From Saccoglossus kowalevskii (Eukaryota > Hemichordata > Enteropneusta > Harrimaniidae): a DNA stretch of 57,726 nt. The stretch spans positions 48,005 to 105,730 of the forward strand of contig NW_003158757.1 of the NCBI RefSeq assembly GCF_000003605.2, written 5' to 3'. Made by a program: the position numbers and the translations under genes. Of this stretch, positions 9,806 through 24,489 are shown piece after piece; the first letter of the stretch is position 1; each line of letters starts with the position of its first letter. A model generated the notes under the pieces. It made no database searches. It saw only the letters and a program-made list of their open reading frames with translations, and was not told where the DNA came from.

Positions 9806-11380
9806 ACGGCCTTCATGGTCGTTGTTTATGTGAATTACAAGTTACAGCCCACACACAATTTGGCTCGATGTGAATGAATGCAATTATATTTCCAATGTAG
9901 TTTTATGAATTTCTACGGTGTTTACAAGTTGGAGTGAAAACAAGATAAAACTACGTTTGAGAGGAAATATGAAATAGAGGGGAATAACAATCCCTATCAT
10001 ATAATGTAGAATCTATCAATTTGATTATAATAAAATTAGATAAATTGTCAGGAAATAACTTATTTAATTTATTTAATTTGTTTGTTTACATAACAATAAA
10101 CACAAACTTTGGCCTCAATAAAAAACACTTTTAAATACAAAATTGTAGCAATAAAACATCTCAAAGTATTTTCTAATATCGAATTATCATATTGGATTCT
10201 ATGTGTTCGGAACCGTAATACTGAAAAATTCTTTCCATATTCGTCGTTGGCATTTTTTTACATTGTCACTTGGTTTAATCAAGTATATTTATTACAAACT
10301 GCTTCGAAATCTGATGTATTCTGAGTTCTACCTGATCCATGTTTTTACTTGAAGCGCGACTTGCCCACCGCCTGTAAAATACATTCTTAGTGTATATGAC
10401 ATTACATACTCTCCGTTGCGACCACCGCCATTGAAGGTTGTTCGCAGGAATTCAGTGAGGGCAAGAAATCACATCCTATGATTTGTTCCATGTGTCACTA
10501 AACACATTTGGATGGTGATATATGTTTAAGACGCAAATAGTTCTGTGACCATACTTTTCAAGTTTCTTACAAAATACAGACACATATCGAATTCGAGAGC
10601 ATTTGGTGTCATGTTTGAATGAGAGTAAACCACCGTATTAGCATTTCGAAATGTCGCGTCTTGATCGGCGTGTCATACTACCAGAATATTCTTACGGTAT
10701 ATAGCCGTGTATGACGTGTCATTGTAGTGGGGCCAGGGGAACGGCCGTGCTCGAACTGTGTTTTCAACTCGGCAACTCAGTATTGCTGCATCGATGGATA
10801 AGCAATAGACGCGATTGGTATGTCATATGTCCTTTTCTGAATAGCCTGGCATCGCACATTCTGGAAGTGGATCCATGCATAGGGTTTTACTGACAAGCTT
10901 TACGTACAATAACTATTTTAGTAACATCTAGAATATTGTGTGGATTTGTTCTCATAGAAATATTGGTTAAATCTAAGAACTATGTCCAACTGATGGGACA
11001 TCGACGAATCCCAAGGATTATACATAATATTGCTTAGAAGTGATGAAGTTAGTTGCATCTTATTGAGAGAAGAAAAACATAAGCCTAATCTGACAGCGGC
11101 TTTGTAAAGTGTAGATTTGTTGAGATGAAACGAAACAGGAAATGTAACCTCAGTCGTAAAGAGGAAAACTTGCACACAGAAAAGAATGAAATCGACGAGT
11201 CAGAAGATCAGTATCATCTGTTCATACCGTACTACCTACGCATGCGCACGCACATTTTTACAGGTCATTGAAAGGATGAACATTGTCATTTTTGTTATTT
11301 TAACAGTGGCCAGATTAGTGCTGTGATTACTGTTTTGGGTTGGAATGTCGATGGGCATGTATTACTTTACTTTATCCTTG
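9806..11380. other. Non-coding DNA flanking the satellite, no gene seen
   Basis: AT-rich to about 10.35 kb, with TTATTTAATTTATTTAATTT near 10060-10079, then mixed composition. Open frames are below 90 codons and show no family. An alternating purine-pyrimidine stretch (TACGCATGCGCACGCACA, about 11237-11254) lies near the array edge. No feature other than proximity links it to the satellite. Confidence 0.45.
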
Positions 11381-11536
11381 CTCTTCTCAACGGTATATGA
11401 TAGAACCATATAATCTCTGCTCTAGGGAATATGATAGGACCATATACTCTCTGCTCTAGGAGATATGATAGGGCCATATACTCTCTGCTCTAGGGAATAT
11501 GATAGGAACATATACTCTCTGCTCTAGGGAATATGC

Positions 11537-11586
11537 NNNNNNNNNNNNNNNNNNNNNNNNNNNNNNNNNNNNNNNNNNNNNNNNNN
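11537..11586. other. Assembly gap (50 N)
   Basis: Exactly 50 N lie inside the satellite, 150 bases from its left edge. The flanks (GGGAATATGC and CATATGATATGACC) are both satellite but do not join in register as one clean monomer. The round length suggests a placeholder, so the true amount of missing satellite is unknown. Confidence 0.95.
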
Positions 11587-12429
11587 CATATGATATGACC
11601 ATATACTCTCTCCTCTAGGGAATATGATAGGACCATATACTCTCTGCTCTAGGGAATATGATAGGACCATATACTCTCTGCTCTAGGGAATATGATAGAA
11701 CCATATACTCTCTGCTCTAGGGAATATGATAGGATGATATACTCTCTGCTCTAGGGAATATGATAGGACCATATACTCTCATATAGGATATATGATAGAA
11801 CCATATACTCTCTGCTCTAGGGTATATGATAGGACCATATACTCTCTCCTCTAGGGAATATGATAGGACCATATACTCTCTCCTCTAGGGAATATGATAG
11901 GACCATATACTCTCTGCTCTAGGGGATATGATAGGACCATATACTCTCTGCTCTAGGGAATATGATAGGACCATATACTCTCTGCTCTAGGGGATATGAT
12001 AGGACCATATACTCTCTCCTCTAGGGAATATGATAGGGCCATATACTCTCTGCTCTAGGGAATATGATAGAACCATATACTCTCTGCTCTAGGGAATATG
12101 ATAGAACCATATACTCTCTGCTCAAGGGAATATGATAGGACCATATACTCTCTGCTCTAGGGGATATGATAGGACCATATACTCTCTGCTCTAGGGAATA
12201 TGATAGGCCTATATACTCTCTGCTCTAGGGAATATGATAGAACCATATACTCGCTGCTCTAGGGGATATGATAGAACCATATACTCTCTGCTCTAGGGGA
12301 TATGATAGGACCATATACTCTCTGCTCTAGGGAATATGATAGGACCATATACTCTCTGCTCTATGATATATGATAGAACCATATACTCTCTGCTCTAGGG
12401 GATATGATAGGACCATATACTCTCTGCTC

Positions 12430-13180
12430 TAGGGAATATGATATGACCATATACTCTCATATAGGATATATGATAGAACCATATACTCTCTGCTCTAGGG
12501 AATATGATAGGACCATATACTCTCTGCTCTAGGAGATATGATAGGACCATATACTCTCTGCTCTAGGGAATATGATAGGACCATATACTCTCTGCTCTAA
12601 GGGATATGATAGGACCATATACTCTCTCTTCTAGGGAATATGATAGGACCATATACTCTCTGCTCTAGGGAATATGATAGGACCATATACTCTCTGCTCT
12701 AGGGGATATGATAGGAACATATACTCTCTGCTCTAGGGAATATGATAGGACCATATACTCTCTGCTCTAGGGGATATGATAAGACCATATACTCTCTCCT
12801 CTAGGGAATATGATAGGACCATATACTCTCTGCTCTAGGGAATATGATAGGACCATATACTCTCTGCTCTAGGGAATATGATAGGACCATATACTCTCAT
12901 ATATGATATATGATAGAACCATATACTCTCTGCTCTAGGGAATATGATAGGACCATATACACTCTGCTCTAGGAGATATGATAGGACCATATACTCTCTG
13001 CTCTAGGGGAATATGATAGAACCATATACTCTTTGCTCTAGGGGATATGATAGGATCCTACACTCTTTGCTCTAGGGATATGATGGGACCATATACTCTC
13101 TCTCTAGGGAATATGATAGGACCATATACTCTCTGCTCTAGGGAATATGATAGAACCATATACTCTCTCCTCTAGGGAAT
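12430..13180. repeat. Segment copy B1 (partner at about 17014-17765)
   Basis: Private markers recur downstream at a constant offset of 4,584 bp: ATATGACC at 12441/17025, CTAAGGG at 12597/17181, AAGACC at 12781/17365, and the variant CATATATGAT at 12898/17482. The offset becomes 4,585 near 13081 (TGATGGG at 13081/17666) because this copy lost one G in a G-run. The markers support a block of at least 0.65 kb copied as a unit. Confidence 0.9.
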
Positions 13181-13199
13181 ATGATAGGACCATATACTC

Positions 13200-14230
13200 T
13201 CTGCTCTAGGGGATATGATAGGACCATATACTCTGTTCTCTAGCGAATATGATAGGACCATATACTCTCTGCTCTAGGGAATATGATAGAACCATATACT
13301 CTCTCCACTAGGGAATATGATAGAATCATATACTCTCTCCTCTAGGGAATATGATAGGACCATATACTCTCTGCTCTAGGGAATATGATAGAACCATATA
13401 CTCTCTTCTCTAGGGAATATGATAGGACCATATACTCTCTGCTCTAGGGGATATGATAGAACCGTATACTCTCTCCTCTAGGGAATATGATAGGACCATA
13501 TACTCTCTGCTCTAGGGAATATGATAGAACCATATACTCTCTCCTCTAGGGAATATGATAGGACCATATACTCTCTGCTCTTGGGGATATGATAGGACCA
13601 TATACTCTCTGCTCTAGGGAAAATGATAGGACCATATACTCTCTGCTCTAGGGAATATGATAGAACCATATACTCTCTCCTCTAGGGAATATGATAGGAC
13701 CATATACTCTCTGCTCTAGGAGATATGATAGGGCCATATACTCTCTGCTCTAGGGAATATGATAGAACCATATACTCTCTCCTCTAGGGAATATGATAGG
13801 ACCATATACTCTCTGCTCTAGGGAATATGATAGAACCATATACTCTCTCCTCTAGGGAATATGATAGAACCATATACTCTCTCCTCTAGGGAATATGATA
13901 GGACCATATACTCTCTGCTCTAGGAGATATGATAGGGCCATATACTCTCTGCTCTAGGGAATATGATAGAACCATATACTCTCTCCTCTAGGGAATATGA
14001 TAGGACCATATACTCTCTCCTCTAGGGAATATGATAGGACCATATACTCTCTGCTCTAGGGAATATGATAGGACCATATACTCTCTCCTCTAGGGAATAT
14101 GATAGGACCATATACTCTCTGCTCTAGGGAATATGATAGGACCATATACTCTCTGCTCTAGGGAATATGATAGAACCATATACTCTCTGCTCTAGGGAAT
14201 ATGATAGAACCGTATACTCTCTCCTCTAGG
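13200..14230. repeat. Segment copy A1 (partners at +26,102 and +36,494)
   Basis: The marker CTCTGTTCTCTAGCG occurs at 13231, 25365, 39333 and 49725. The later GCTCTTGGGGATATG variant and its surroundings recur at the same +26,102 and +36,494 offsets as the marker, and again near 23.27 kb. The four blocks form one family of copies with different end points. Confidence 0.85.
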
Positions 14231-17013
14231 GAATATGATAGGACCATATACTCTCTGCTCTAGGGGATATGATAGAACCATATACTCTCTTCTCTAGGGA
14301 ATATGATAGGACCATATACTCTCTGCTCTAGGGAATATGATAGAACCATATACTCTCTGCTCTAGGGAATATGATAGGACCATATACTCTCTGCTCTAGG
14401 AGATATGATAGGGCCATATACTCTCTGCTCTAGGGAATATGATAGAACCATATACTCTCTGCTCTAGGGGATATGATAGAACCATATACTCTCTGCTCTA
14501 GGGAATATGATAGGACCATATACTCTCTGCTCTAGGGGATATGATAGGACCATATACTCTCTGCTCTAGGGGGTATGATAGGACCATATACTCTCTGCTC
14601 TAGGGAATATGATAGGACCATATACTCTCTGCTCTAGGGGATATGATAGAACCATATACTCTCTGCTCTAGGAGATATGATAGGGCCATATACTCTCTGC
14701 TCTAGGGAATATGATAGAGACCATATACTCTCTCCTCTAGGGAATATGATAGGACCATATACTCTCTGCTCTAGGGAATATGATAGAACCATATACTCTC
14801 TCCTCTAGGGAATATGATAGAACCATATACTCTTTCCTCTAGGGAATATGATAGGACCATATACTCTCTGCTCTAGGAGATATGATAGGGCCATATACTC
14901 TCTGCTCTAGGGAATATGATAGAACCATATACTCTCTCCTCTAGGGAATATGATAGGACCATATACTCTCTCCTCTAGGGAATATGATAGGACCATATAC
15001 TCTCTGCTCTAGGGAATATGATAGGACCATATACTCTCTCCTCTAGGGAATATGATAGGACCATATACTCTCTGCTCTAGGGAATATGATAGGACCATAT
15101 ACTCTCTGCTCTAGGGAATATGATAGAACCATATACTCTCTGCTCTAGGGAATATGATAGAACCGTATACTCTCTCCTCTAGGGAATATGATAGGACCAT
15201 ATACTCTCTGCTCTAGGGGATATGATAGAACTGTATACTCTCTCCTCTAGGGAATATGATAGGACCATATACTCTCTGCTCTAGGGAATATGATAGAACC
15301 ATATACTCTCTCCTCTAGGGAATATGATAGGACCATATACTCTCTGCTCTAGGGGATATGATAGAACCATATAGTCTCTGCTCTAGGGAATATGATAGGA
15401 CCATATACTCTCTGCTCTATGATATATGATAGGACCATATACTCTCTGCTCCAGGGAATATGATAGGACCATATACTCTCTTCTCTAGGGAATATGATAG
15501 GACCATATACTCTCTGCTCTAGGGAATATGATAGGACCATATACTCTCTGCTCTAGGGAATATGATAGGACCATATACTCTCTGCTCTAGGGAATATGAT
15601 AGAACCATATACTCTCTGCTCTAGGGAATATGATAGGACCATATACTCTCTGCTCTAGGGAATATGATAGGACCATATACTCTCTGCTCTAGGGAATATG
15701 ATAGAACCATATACTCTCTCCTCTAGGGAATATGATAGGACCATATACTCTCTGCTCTAGGGAATATGATAGGACCATATACTCTCTGCTCTAGGGAATA
15801 TGATAGGACCATATACTCTCTGCTCTAGGGAATATGATAGGACCATATACTCTCATATAGGATATATGATAGAACCATATACTCTCTGCTCTTGGGAATA
15901 TGATAGGACCATATACACTCTGCTCTAGGAGATATGGTAGGACCATATACTCTCTGCTCTAGGGGAATATGATAGAACCATATACTCTTTGCTCTAGGGG
16001 ATATTATAGGATCCTACACTCTTTCCTCTAGGGGATATGATAGGACCATATACTCTCTCCTCTAGGGAATATGATAGGACCATATACTCTCTGCTCTAGG
16101 GAATATGATAGGACCATATACTCTCTGCTCTAGGGGATATGATAGGACCATATACTCTCTGCTCTAGGGAATATGATAGAACCATATACTCTCTGCTCTA
16201 GGGAATATGACAGGACCATATACTCTCTGCTCTAGGGAATATGATAGGACCATATACTCTCATATAGGATATATGATAGAACCATATACTCTCTGCTCTA
16301 GGGTATATGATAGGACCATATACTCTCTGCTCTAGGGGATATGATAGGACCATATACTCTCTGCTCTAGGGGATATGATAGGACCATATACTCTCTGCTC
16401 TAGGGAATATGATAGGACCATATACTCTCTGCTCTAGGGAATATGATAGGACCATATACTCTCTGCTCTAGGGAATATGATAGGACCATATACTCTCTCC
16501 TCTAGGGAATATGATAGGACCATATACTCTCTGCTCTAGGGAATATGATAGGACCATATACTCTCATATAGGATATATGATAGAACCATATACTCTCTGC
16601 TCTAGGGAATATGATAGGACCATATACACTCTGCTCTAGGAGATACGATAGGACCATATACTCTCTGCTCTAGGGGAATATGATAGAACCATATACTCTT
16701 TGCTCTAGAGGATATGATAGGACCATATACACTCTGCTCTAGGAGATACGATAGGACCATATACTCTCTGCTCTAGGGGAATATGATAGAACCATATACT
16801 CTTTGCTCTAGGGGATATGATAGGATCCTACACTCTTTGCTCTAATGGATATGATAGGACCATATACTCTCTGCTCTAGGGAATATGATAGGACCCATAT
16901 ACTCTCTGCTCTAGGGAATATGATAGGACCATATACTCTCTGCTCTAGGGAATATGATAGACCCATATACTCTCTGCTCTAGGGGATATGATAGGACCAT
17001 ATACTCTCTGCTC

Positions 17014-17765
17014 TAGGGAATATGATATGACCATATACTCTCATATAGGATATATGATAGAACCATATACTCTCTGCTCTAGGGAATATGATAGGACCAT
17101 ATACTCTCTGCTCTAGGAGATATGATAGGACCATATACTCTCTGCTCTAGGGAATATGATAGGACCATATACTCTCTGCTCTAAGGGATATGATAGGACC
17201 ATATACTCTCTCTTCTAGGGAATATGATAGGACCATATACTCTCTGCTCTAGGGAATATGATAGGACCATATACTCTCTGCTCTAGGGGATATGATAGGA
17301 ACATATACTCTCTGCTCTAGGGAATATGATAGGACCATATACTCTCTGCTCTAGGGGATATGATAAGACCATATACTCTCTCCTCTAGGGAATATGATAG
17401 GACCATATACTCTCTGCTCTAGGGAATATGATAGGACCATATACTCTCTGCTCTAGGGAATATGATAGGACCATATACTCTCATATATGATATATGATAG
17501 AACCATATACTCTCTGCTCTAGGGAATATGATAGGACCATATACACTCTGCTCTAGGAGATATGATAGGACCATATACTCTCTGCTCTAGGGGAATATGA
17601 TAGAACCATATACTCTTTGCTCTAGGGGATATGATAGGATCCTACACTCTTTGCTCTAGGGGATATGATGGGACCATATACTCTCTCCTCTAGGGAATAT
17701 GATAGGACCATATACTCTCTGCTCTAGGGAATATGATAGGACCATATACTCTCTGCTCTAGGGGA
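17014..17765. repeat. Segment copy B2 (partner at about 12430-13180)
   Basis: The same ordered set of rare monomer variants as B1, at +4,584 bp. The distance equals 134 whole monomers plus 28 bp, which fits intervening 32-, 33- and 35-bp variants and not a simple regular higher-order period. Confidence 0.9.
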
Positions 17766-20410
17766 TATGATAGGACCATATACTCTCTCCTCTAGGGAAT
17801 ATGATAGGGCCATATACTCTCTGCTCTAGGGAATATGATAGAACCATATACTCTCTGCTCTAGGGAATATGACAGGACCATATACTCTCTGCTCTAGGGA
17901 ATATGATAGGACCATATACTCTCATATAGGATATATGATAGAACCATATACTCTCTGCTCTAGGGTATATGATAGGACCATATACTCTCTGCTCTAGGGA
18001 ATATGATAGGACCATATACTCTCTGCTCTAGGGGATATGATAGGACCATATACTCTCTCCTCTAGGGAATATGATAGGACCATATACTCTCTGCTTAAGG
18101 GAATATGATAGGACCATATACTCTCTGCTCTAGGGGATATGATAGGACCATATACTCTCTCCTCTAGGGAATATGATAGGACCATATACTCTCTGCTCTA
18201 GGGAATATGATAGAACCATATACTCTCTTCTCTAGGGAATATGATAGAACCATATACTCTCTGCTCTAGGGAATATGATAGAACCATATACTCTCTGCTC
18301 TAGGGAATATGATAGGACCATATACTCTCTGCTCTAGGGAATATGATAGGACCATATACTCTCTGCTCTATGATATATGATAGGACCATATACTCTCTGT
18401 TCTAGGGAATATGATAGAACCATATACTCTCTTCTCTAGGGAATATGATAGAACTGTATACTCTCTGCTCTAGGGAATATGATAGAACCATATACTCTCT
18501 TCTCTAGGGAATATGTAGAACCATATACTCTCTGCTCTAGGGAATATGATATAACCATATACTCTCTTCTCTAGGGAATATGATAGAACCATATACTCTC
18601 TGCTCTAGGGAATATGATAGGACCATATACTCTCTGCTCTAGGGAATGTGATAGGACCATATACTCTCTGCTCTAGGGAATATGATAGGACCATATACTC
18701 TCTTCTCTAGGGAATATGATAGAACCATATACTCTCTGCTCTAGGGAATATGATAGAACCATATACTCGCTGCTCTAGGGGATATGATAGAACCATATAC
18801 TCGCTGCTCTAGGGGATATGATAGAACCATATACTCTCTGCTCTAGGGAATATGATAGGACCATATACTCTCTGCTCTAGGGAATATGATAGAACCATAT
18901 ACTCTCTCCTCTAGGGAATATGATAGGACCATATACTCTCTGCTCTAGGGAATATGATAGAACCATATACTCTCTGCTCTAGGGAATATGATAGGACCAT
19001 ATACTCTCTGCTCTAGGGGATATGATAGAACCGTATACTCTCTCCTCTAGGGAATATGATAGGACCATATACTCTCTGCTCTAGGGAATATGATAGAACC
19101 ATATACTCTCTCCTCTAGGGAATATGATAGGATCATATACTCTCTGCTCTAGGGAATATGATAGGACCATATACTCTCTGCTCTAGGGAATATGATAGAA
19201 CCATATACTCTCTCCTCTAGGGAATATGGTAGGACCATATACTCTCTGCTCTAGGGAATATGATAGAACCATATACTCTCTCTTCTAGGGAATATGATAG
19301 GACCATATACTCTCTGCTCTAGGGAATATGATAGGACCATATACTCTCTTCTCTAGGGAATATGATAGGACCATATACTCTCTTCTCTAGGGAATATGAT
19401 AGAACCATATACTCTCTCCACTAGGGAATATGATAGAATCATATACTCTCTCCTCTAGGGAATATGATAGGACCATATACTCTCTGCTCTAGGGAATATG
19501 ATAGAACCATATACTCTCTTCTCTAGGGAATATGATAGGACCATATACTCTCTGCTCTAGGGGATATGATAGAACCGTATACTCTCTCCTCTAGGGAATA
19601 TGATAGGACCATATACTCTCTGCTCTAGGGAATATGATAGAACCATATACTCTCTGCTCTAGGGAATATGATAGGACCATGTACTCTCTGCTCTAGGGGA
19701 TATGATAGAACACAGTATACTCTCTCCTCTAGGGAATATGATAGGACCATATACTCTCTGCTCTAGGGGATATGATAGAACTGTATACTCTCTCCTCTAG
19801 GGAATATGATAGGACCATATACTCTCTGCTCTAGGGAATATGATAGAACCATATACTCTCTCCTCTAGGGAATATGATAGGACCATATACTCTCTGCTCT
19901 AGGGGATATGATAGAACCATATAGTCTCTGCTCTAGGGAATATGATAGGACCATATACTCTCTGCTCTATGATATATGATAGGACCATATACTCTCTGCT
20001 CTAGGGAATATGATAGGACCATATACTCTCTTCTCTAGGGAATATGATAGGACCATATACTCTCTGCTCTAGGGAATATGATAGAACCATATACTCTCTT
20101 CTCTAGGGAATATGATAGGGCCATATACTCTCTGCTCTAGGGAATATGATAGGACCATATACTCTCTGCTCTAGGGAATATGATAGAACCATATACTCTC
20201 TGCTCTAGGGAATATGATAGGACCATATACTCTCTGCTCTAGGGAATATGATAGGACCATATACTCTCTGCTCTAGGGAATATGATAGAACCATATACTC
20301 TCTCCTCTAGGGAATATGATAGGACCATATACTCTCTGCTCTAGGGAATATGATAGAACCATATACTCTCTGCTCTAGGGAATATGATAGGACCATATAC
20401 TCTCTGCTCT

Positions 20411-21575
20411 AGGGGATATGATAGAACCGTATACTCTCTCCTCTAGGGAATATGATAGGACCATATACTCTCTGCTCTAGGGAATATGATAGAACCATAT
20501 ACTCTCTCCTCTAGGGAATATGATAGGATCATATACTCTCTGCTCTAGGGAATATGATAGGACCATATACTCTCTGCTCTAGGGAATATGATAGAACCAT
20601 ATACTCTCTCCTCTAGGGAATATGATAGGACCATATACTCTCTGCTCTAGGGAATATGATAGAACCATATACTCTCTCTTCTAGGGAATATGATAGGACC
20701 ATATACTCTCTGCTCTAGGGAATATGATAGGACCATATACTCTCTTCTCTAGGGAATATGATAGGACCATATACTCTCTTCTCTAGGGAATATGATAGGG
20801 CCATATACACTCTGCTCTAGGGAATATCATAGGACCATATACTCTCTGCTCTAGGGAATATGATAGAACCATATACTCTCTGCTCTAGGGAATATGATAG
20901 GACCATATACTCTCTGCTCTAGGGAATATGATAGAACCATATACTCTCTTCTCTAGGGAATATGATAGGACCATATACTCTCTGCTCTAGGGGATATGAT
21001 AGGACCATATACTCTCTGCTCTAGGGAATAAGATAGGACCATATACTCTCTCCTCTAGGGAATATGATAGGACCATATACTCTCTGCTCTAGGGAATATG
21101 ATAGAACCATATACTCTCTTCTCTAGGGAATATGATAGGGCCATATACACTCTGCTCTAGGGAATATCATAGGACCATATACTCTCTGCTCTAGGGAATA
21201 TGATAGAACCATATACTCTCTGCTCTAGGGAATATGATAGAACCATATACTCTCTGCTCTAGGGAATATGATAGGGCCATATACACTCTGCTCCAGGGAA
21301 TATGATAGGGCCATATACACTCTGCTCTAGGGAATATCATAGGACCATATACTCTCTGCTCTAGGGAATATGATAGGACCATATACTCTCTGCTCAAGGG
21401 AATATGATAGGACCATATACTCTCTGCTCTAGGGAATATGATAGAACCATATACTCTCTTCTCTAGGGAATATGATAGAACCATATACTCTCATATAGGA
21501 TATATGATAGAACCATATACTCTCTGCTCTAGGGAATATGATAGAACCATATACTCTCTGCTCTAGGGAATATGA
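20411..21575. repeat. Segment copy D1, about 1.16 kb (partners at +30,447 and +35,914)
   Basis: Compared line by line with 50858-52022, this stretch agrees apart from one substitution (GGATCAT at 20527 against GGACCAT). Markers include GAACCGT (20424/50871), ACTCTCTCTT (20671/51118/56585), AATAAGATAGG (AGATAGG at 21031/51478/56945), ATATCATAGG, and a CTCCAGGG/CTCAAGGG pair. The match stops on the left at 20.41 kb and on the right near 21.575 kb. Confidence 0.92.
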
Positions 21576-24489
21576 TAGGGCCATATACACTCTGCTCTAG
21601 GGAATATGATAGGACCATATACTCTCTTCTCTAGGGAATATCATAGGACCATATACTCTCTCCTCTAGGGAATATGATAGGACCATATACTCTCTGCTCT
21701 AGGGAATATGATAGGACCATATACTCTCTGCTCTAGGGAATATGATAGAACCATATACTCTCTGCTCTAGGGAATATGATAGAACCGTATACTCTCTCCT
21801 CTAGGGAATATGATAGGACCATATACTCTCTGCTCTAGGGGATATGATAGAACTGTATACTCTCTCCTCTAGGGAATATGATAGGACCATATACTCTCTG
21901 CTCTAGGGAATATGATAGAACCATATACTCTCTCCTCTAGGGAATATGATAGGACCATATACTCTCTGCTCTAGGGGATATGATAGAACCATATAGTCTC
22001 TGCTCTAGGGAATATGATAGGACCATATACTCTCTGCTCTATGATATATGATAGGACCATATACTCTCTGCTCTAGGGAATATGATAGGACCATATACTC
22101 TCTTCTCTAGGGAATATGATAGGACCATATACTCTCTGCTCTAGGGAATATGATAGAACCATATACTCTCTTCTCTAGGGAATATGATAGGACCATATAC
22201 TCTCTGCTCTAGGGAATATGATAGAACCATATACTCTCTGCTCTAGGGAATATGATAGGACCATATACTCTCTGCTCTAGGAGATATGATAGGGCCATAT
22301 ACTCTCAGCTCTAGGGAATATGATAGAACCATATACTCTCTGCTCTAGGGGATATGATAGAACCATATACTCTCTGCTCTAGGGAATATGATAGGACCAT
22401 ATACTCTCTGCTCTAGGGGATATGATAGGACCATATACTCTATGCTCTAGGGGGTATGATAGGACCATATACTCTCTGCTCTAGGGAATATGATAGGACC
22501 ATATACTCTCTGCTCTAGGGGATATGATAGAACCATATACTCTCTGCTCTAGGAGATATGATAGGGCCATATACTCTCTGCTCTAGGGAATATGATAGGA
22601 CCCATATACTCTCTGCTCTAAGGGGATATGATAGAACCATATACTCTCTGCTCTAGGGAATAAGATAGGACCATATACTCTCTCCTCTAGGGAAATATGA
22701 TAGGACCATATACTCTCTGCTCTAGGGAATATGATAGAACCATATACTCTCTTCTCTAGGGAATATGATAGGGCCATATACACTCTGCTCTAGGGAATAT
22801 CATAGGACCATATACTCTCTGCTCTAGGGAATATGATAGAACCATATACTCTCTGCTCTAGGGAATATGATAGAACCATATACTCTCTGCTCTAGGGAAT
22901 ATGATAGGGCCATATACACTCTGCTCTAGGGAATATGATAGGGCCATATACACTCTGCTCTAGGGAATATCATAGGACCATATACTCTCTGCTCTAGGGA
23001 ATATGATAGGACCATATACTCTCTGCTCAAGGGAATATGATAGGACCATATACTCTCTGCTCTAGGGAATATGATAGAACCATATACTCTCTTCTCTAGG
23101 GAATATGATAGGACCATATACTCTCTGCTCTAGGGGATATGATAGAACCGTATACTCTCTCCTCTAGGGAATATGATAGGACCATATACTCTCTGCTCTA
23201 GGGAATATGATAGAACCATATACTCTCTCCTCTAGGGAATATGATAGGACCATATACTCTCTGCTCTTGGGGATATGATAGGACCATATACTCTCTGCTC
23301 TAGGGAATATGATAGGACCATATACTCTCTGCTCTAGGGAATATGATAGAACCATATACTCTCTCCTCTAGGGAATATGATAGGACCATATACTCTCTGC
23401 TCTAGGAGATATGATAGGGCCATATACTCTCTGCTCTAGGGAATATGATAGAACCATATACTCTCTCCTCTAGGGAATATGATAGGACCATATACTCTCT
23501 GCTCTAGGGAATATGATAGAATCATATACTCTCTCCTCTAGGGAATATGATAGAACCATATACTCTTTCCTCTAGGGAATATGATAGGACCATATACTCT
23601 CTGCTCTAGGGAATATGATAGGACCATATACTCTCTGCTCTAGGGAATATGATAGAACCATATACTCTCTGCTCTAGGGAATATGATAGAACCGTATACT
23701 CTCTCCTCTAGGGAATATGATAGGACCATATACTCTCTGCTCTAGGGGATATGATAGAACTGTATACTCTCTCCTCTAGGGAATATGATAGGACCATATA
23801 CTCTCTGCTCTAGGGAATATGATAGAACCATATACTCTCTCCTCTAGGGAATATGATAGGACCATATACTCTCTGCTCTAGGGGATATGATAGAACCATA
23901 TAGTCTCTGCTCTAGGGAATATGATAGGACCATATACTCTCTGCTCTATGATATATGATAGGACCATATACTCTCTGCTCTAGGGAATATGATAGGACCA
24001 TATACTCTCTTCTCTAGGGAATATGATAGGACCATATACTCTCTGCTCTAGGGAATATGATAGGGCCATATACTCTCTGCTCTAGGGAATATGATAGGGC
24101 CATATACTCTCTGCTCTAGGGAATATGATAGGACCATATACTCTCTGCTCTAGGGAATATGATAGGACCATATACTCTCTGCTCTAGGAGATATGATAGG
24201 GCCATATACTCTCTGCTCTAGGGAATATGATAGGAACATATACTCTCTGCTCTAGGGAATATGCTAGGACCATTTACTCTCTGCTCTAGGGAATATGATA
24301 GAACCATATACTCTCTGCTCTAGGGAATATGATAGGACCATATACTCTCTGCTCTAGGAGATATGATAGGGCCATATACTCTCTGCTCTAGGGGATATGA
24401 TAGAACCATATACTCTCTGCTCTAGGGAATATGATAGGACCATATACTCTCTGCTCTAGGGGATATGATAGGACCATATACTCTCTGCT

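Noticed and set aside
7453-11175. Minus- and plus-strand frames of 60-85 codons as genes or exons
   Set aside because: No domain, no consistent codon bias and no convincing paired splice sites.
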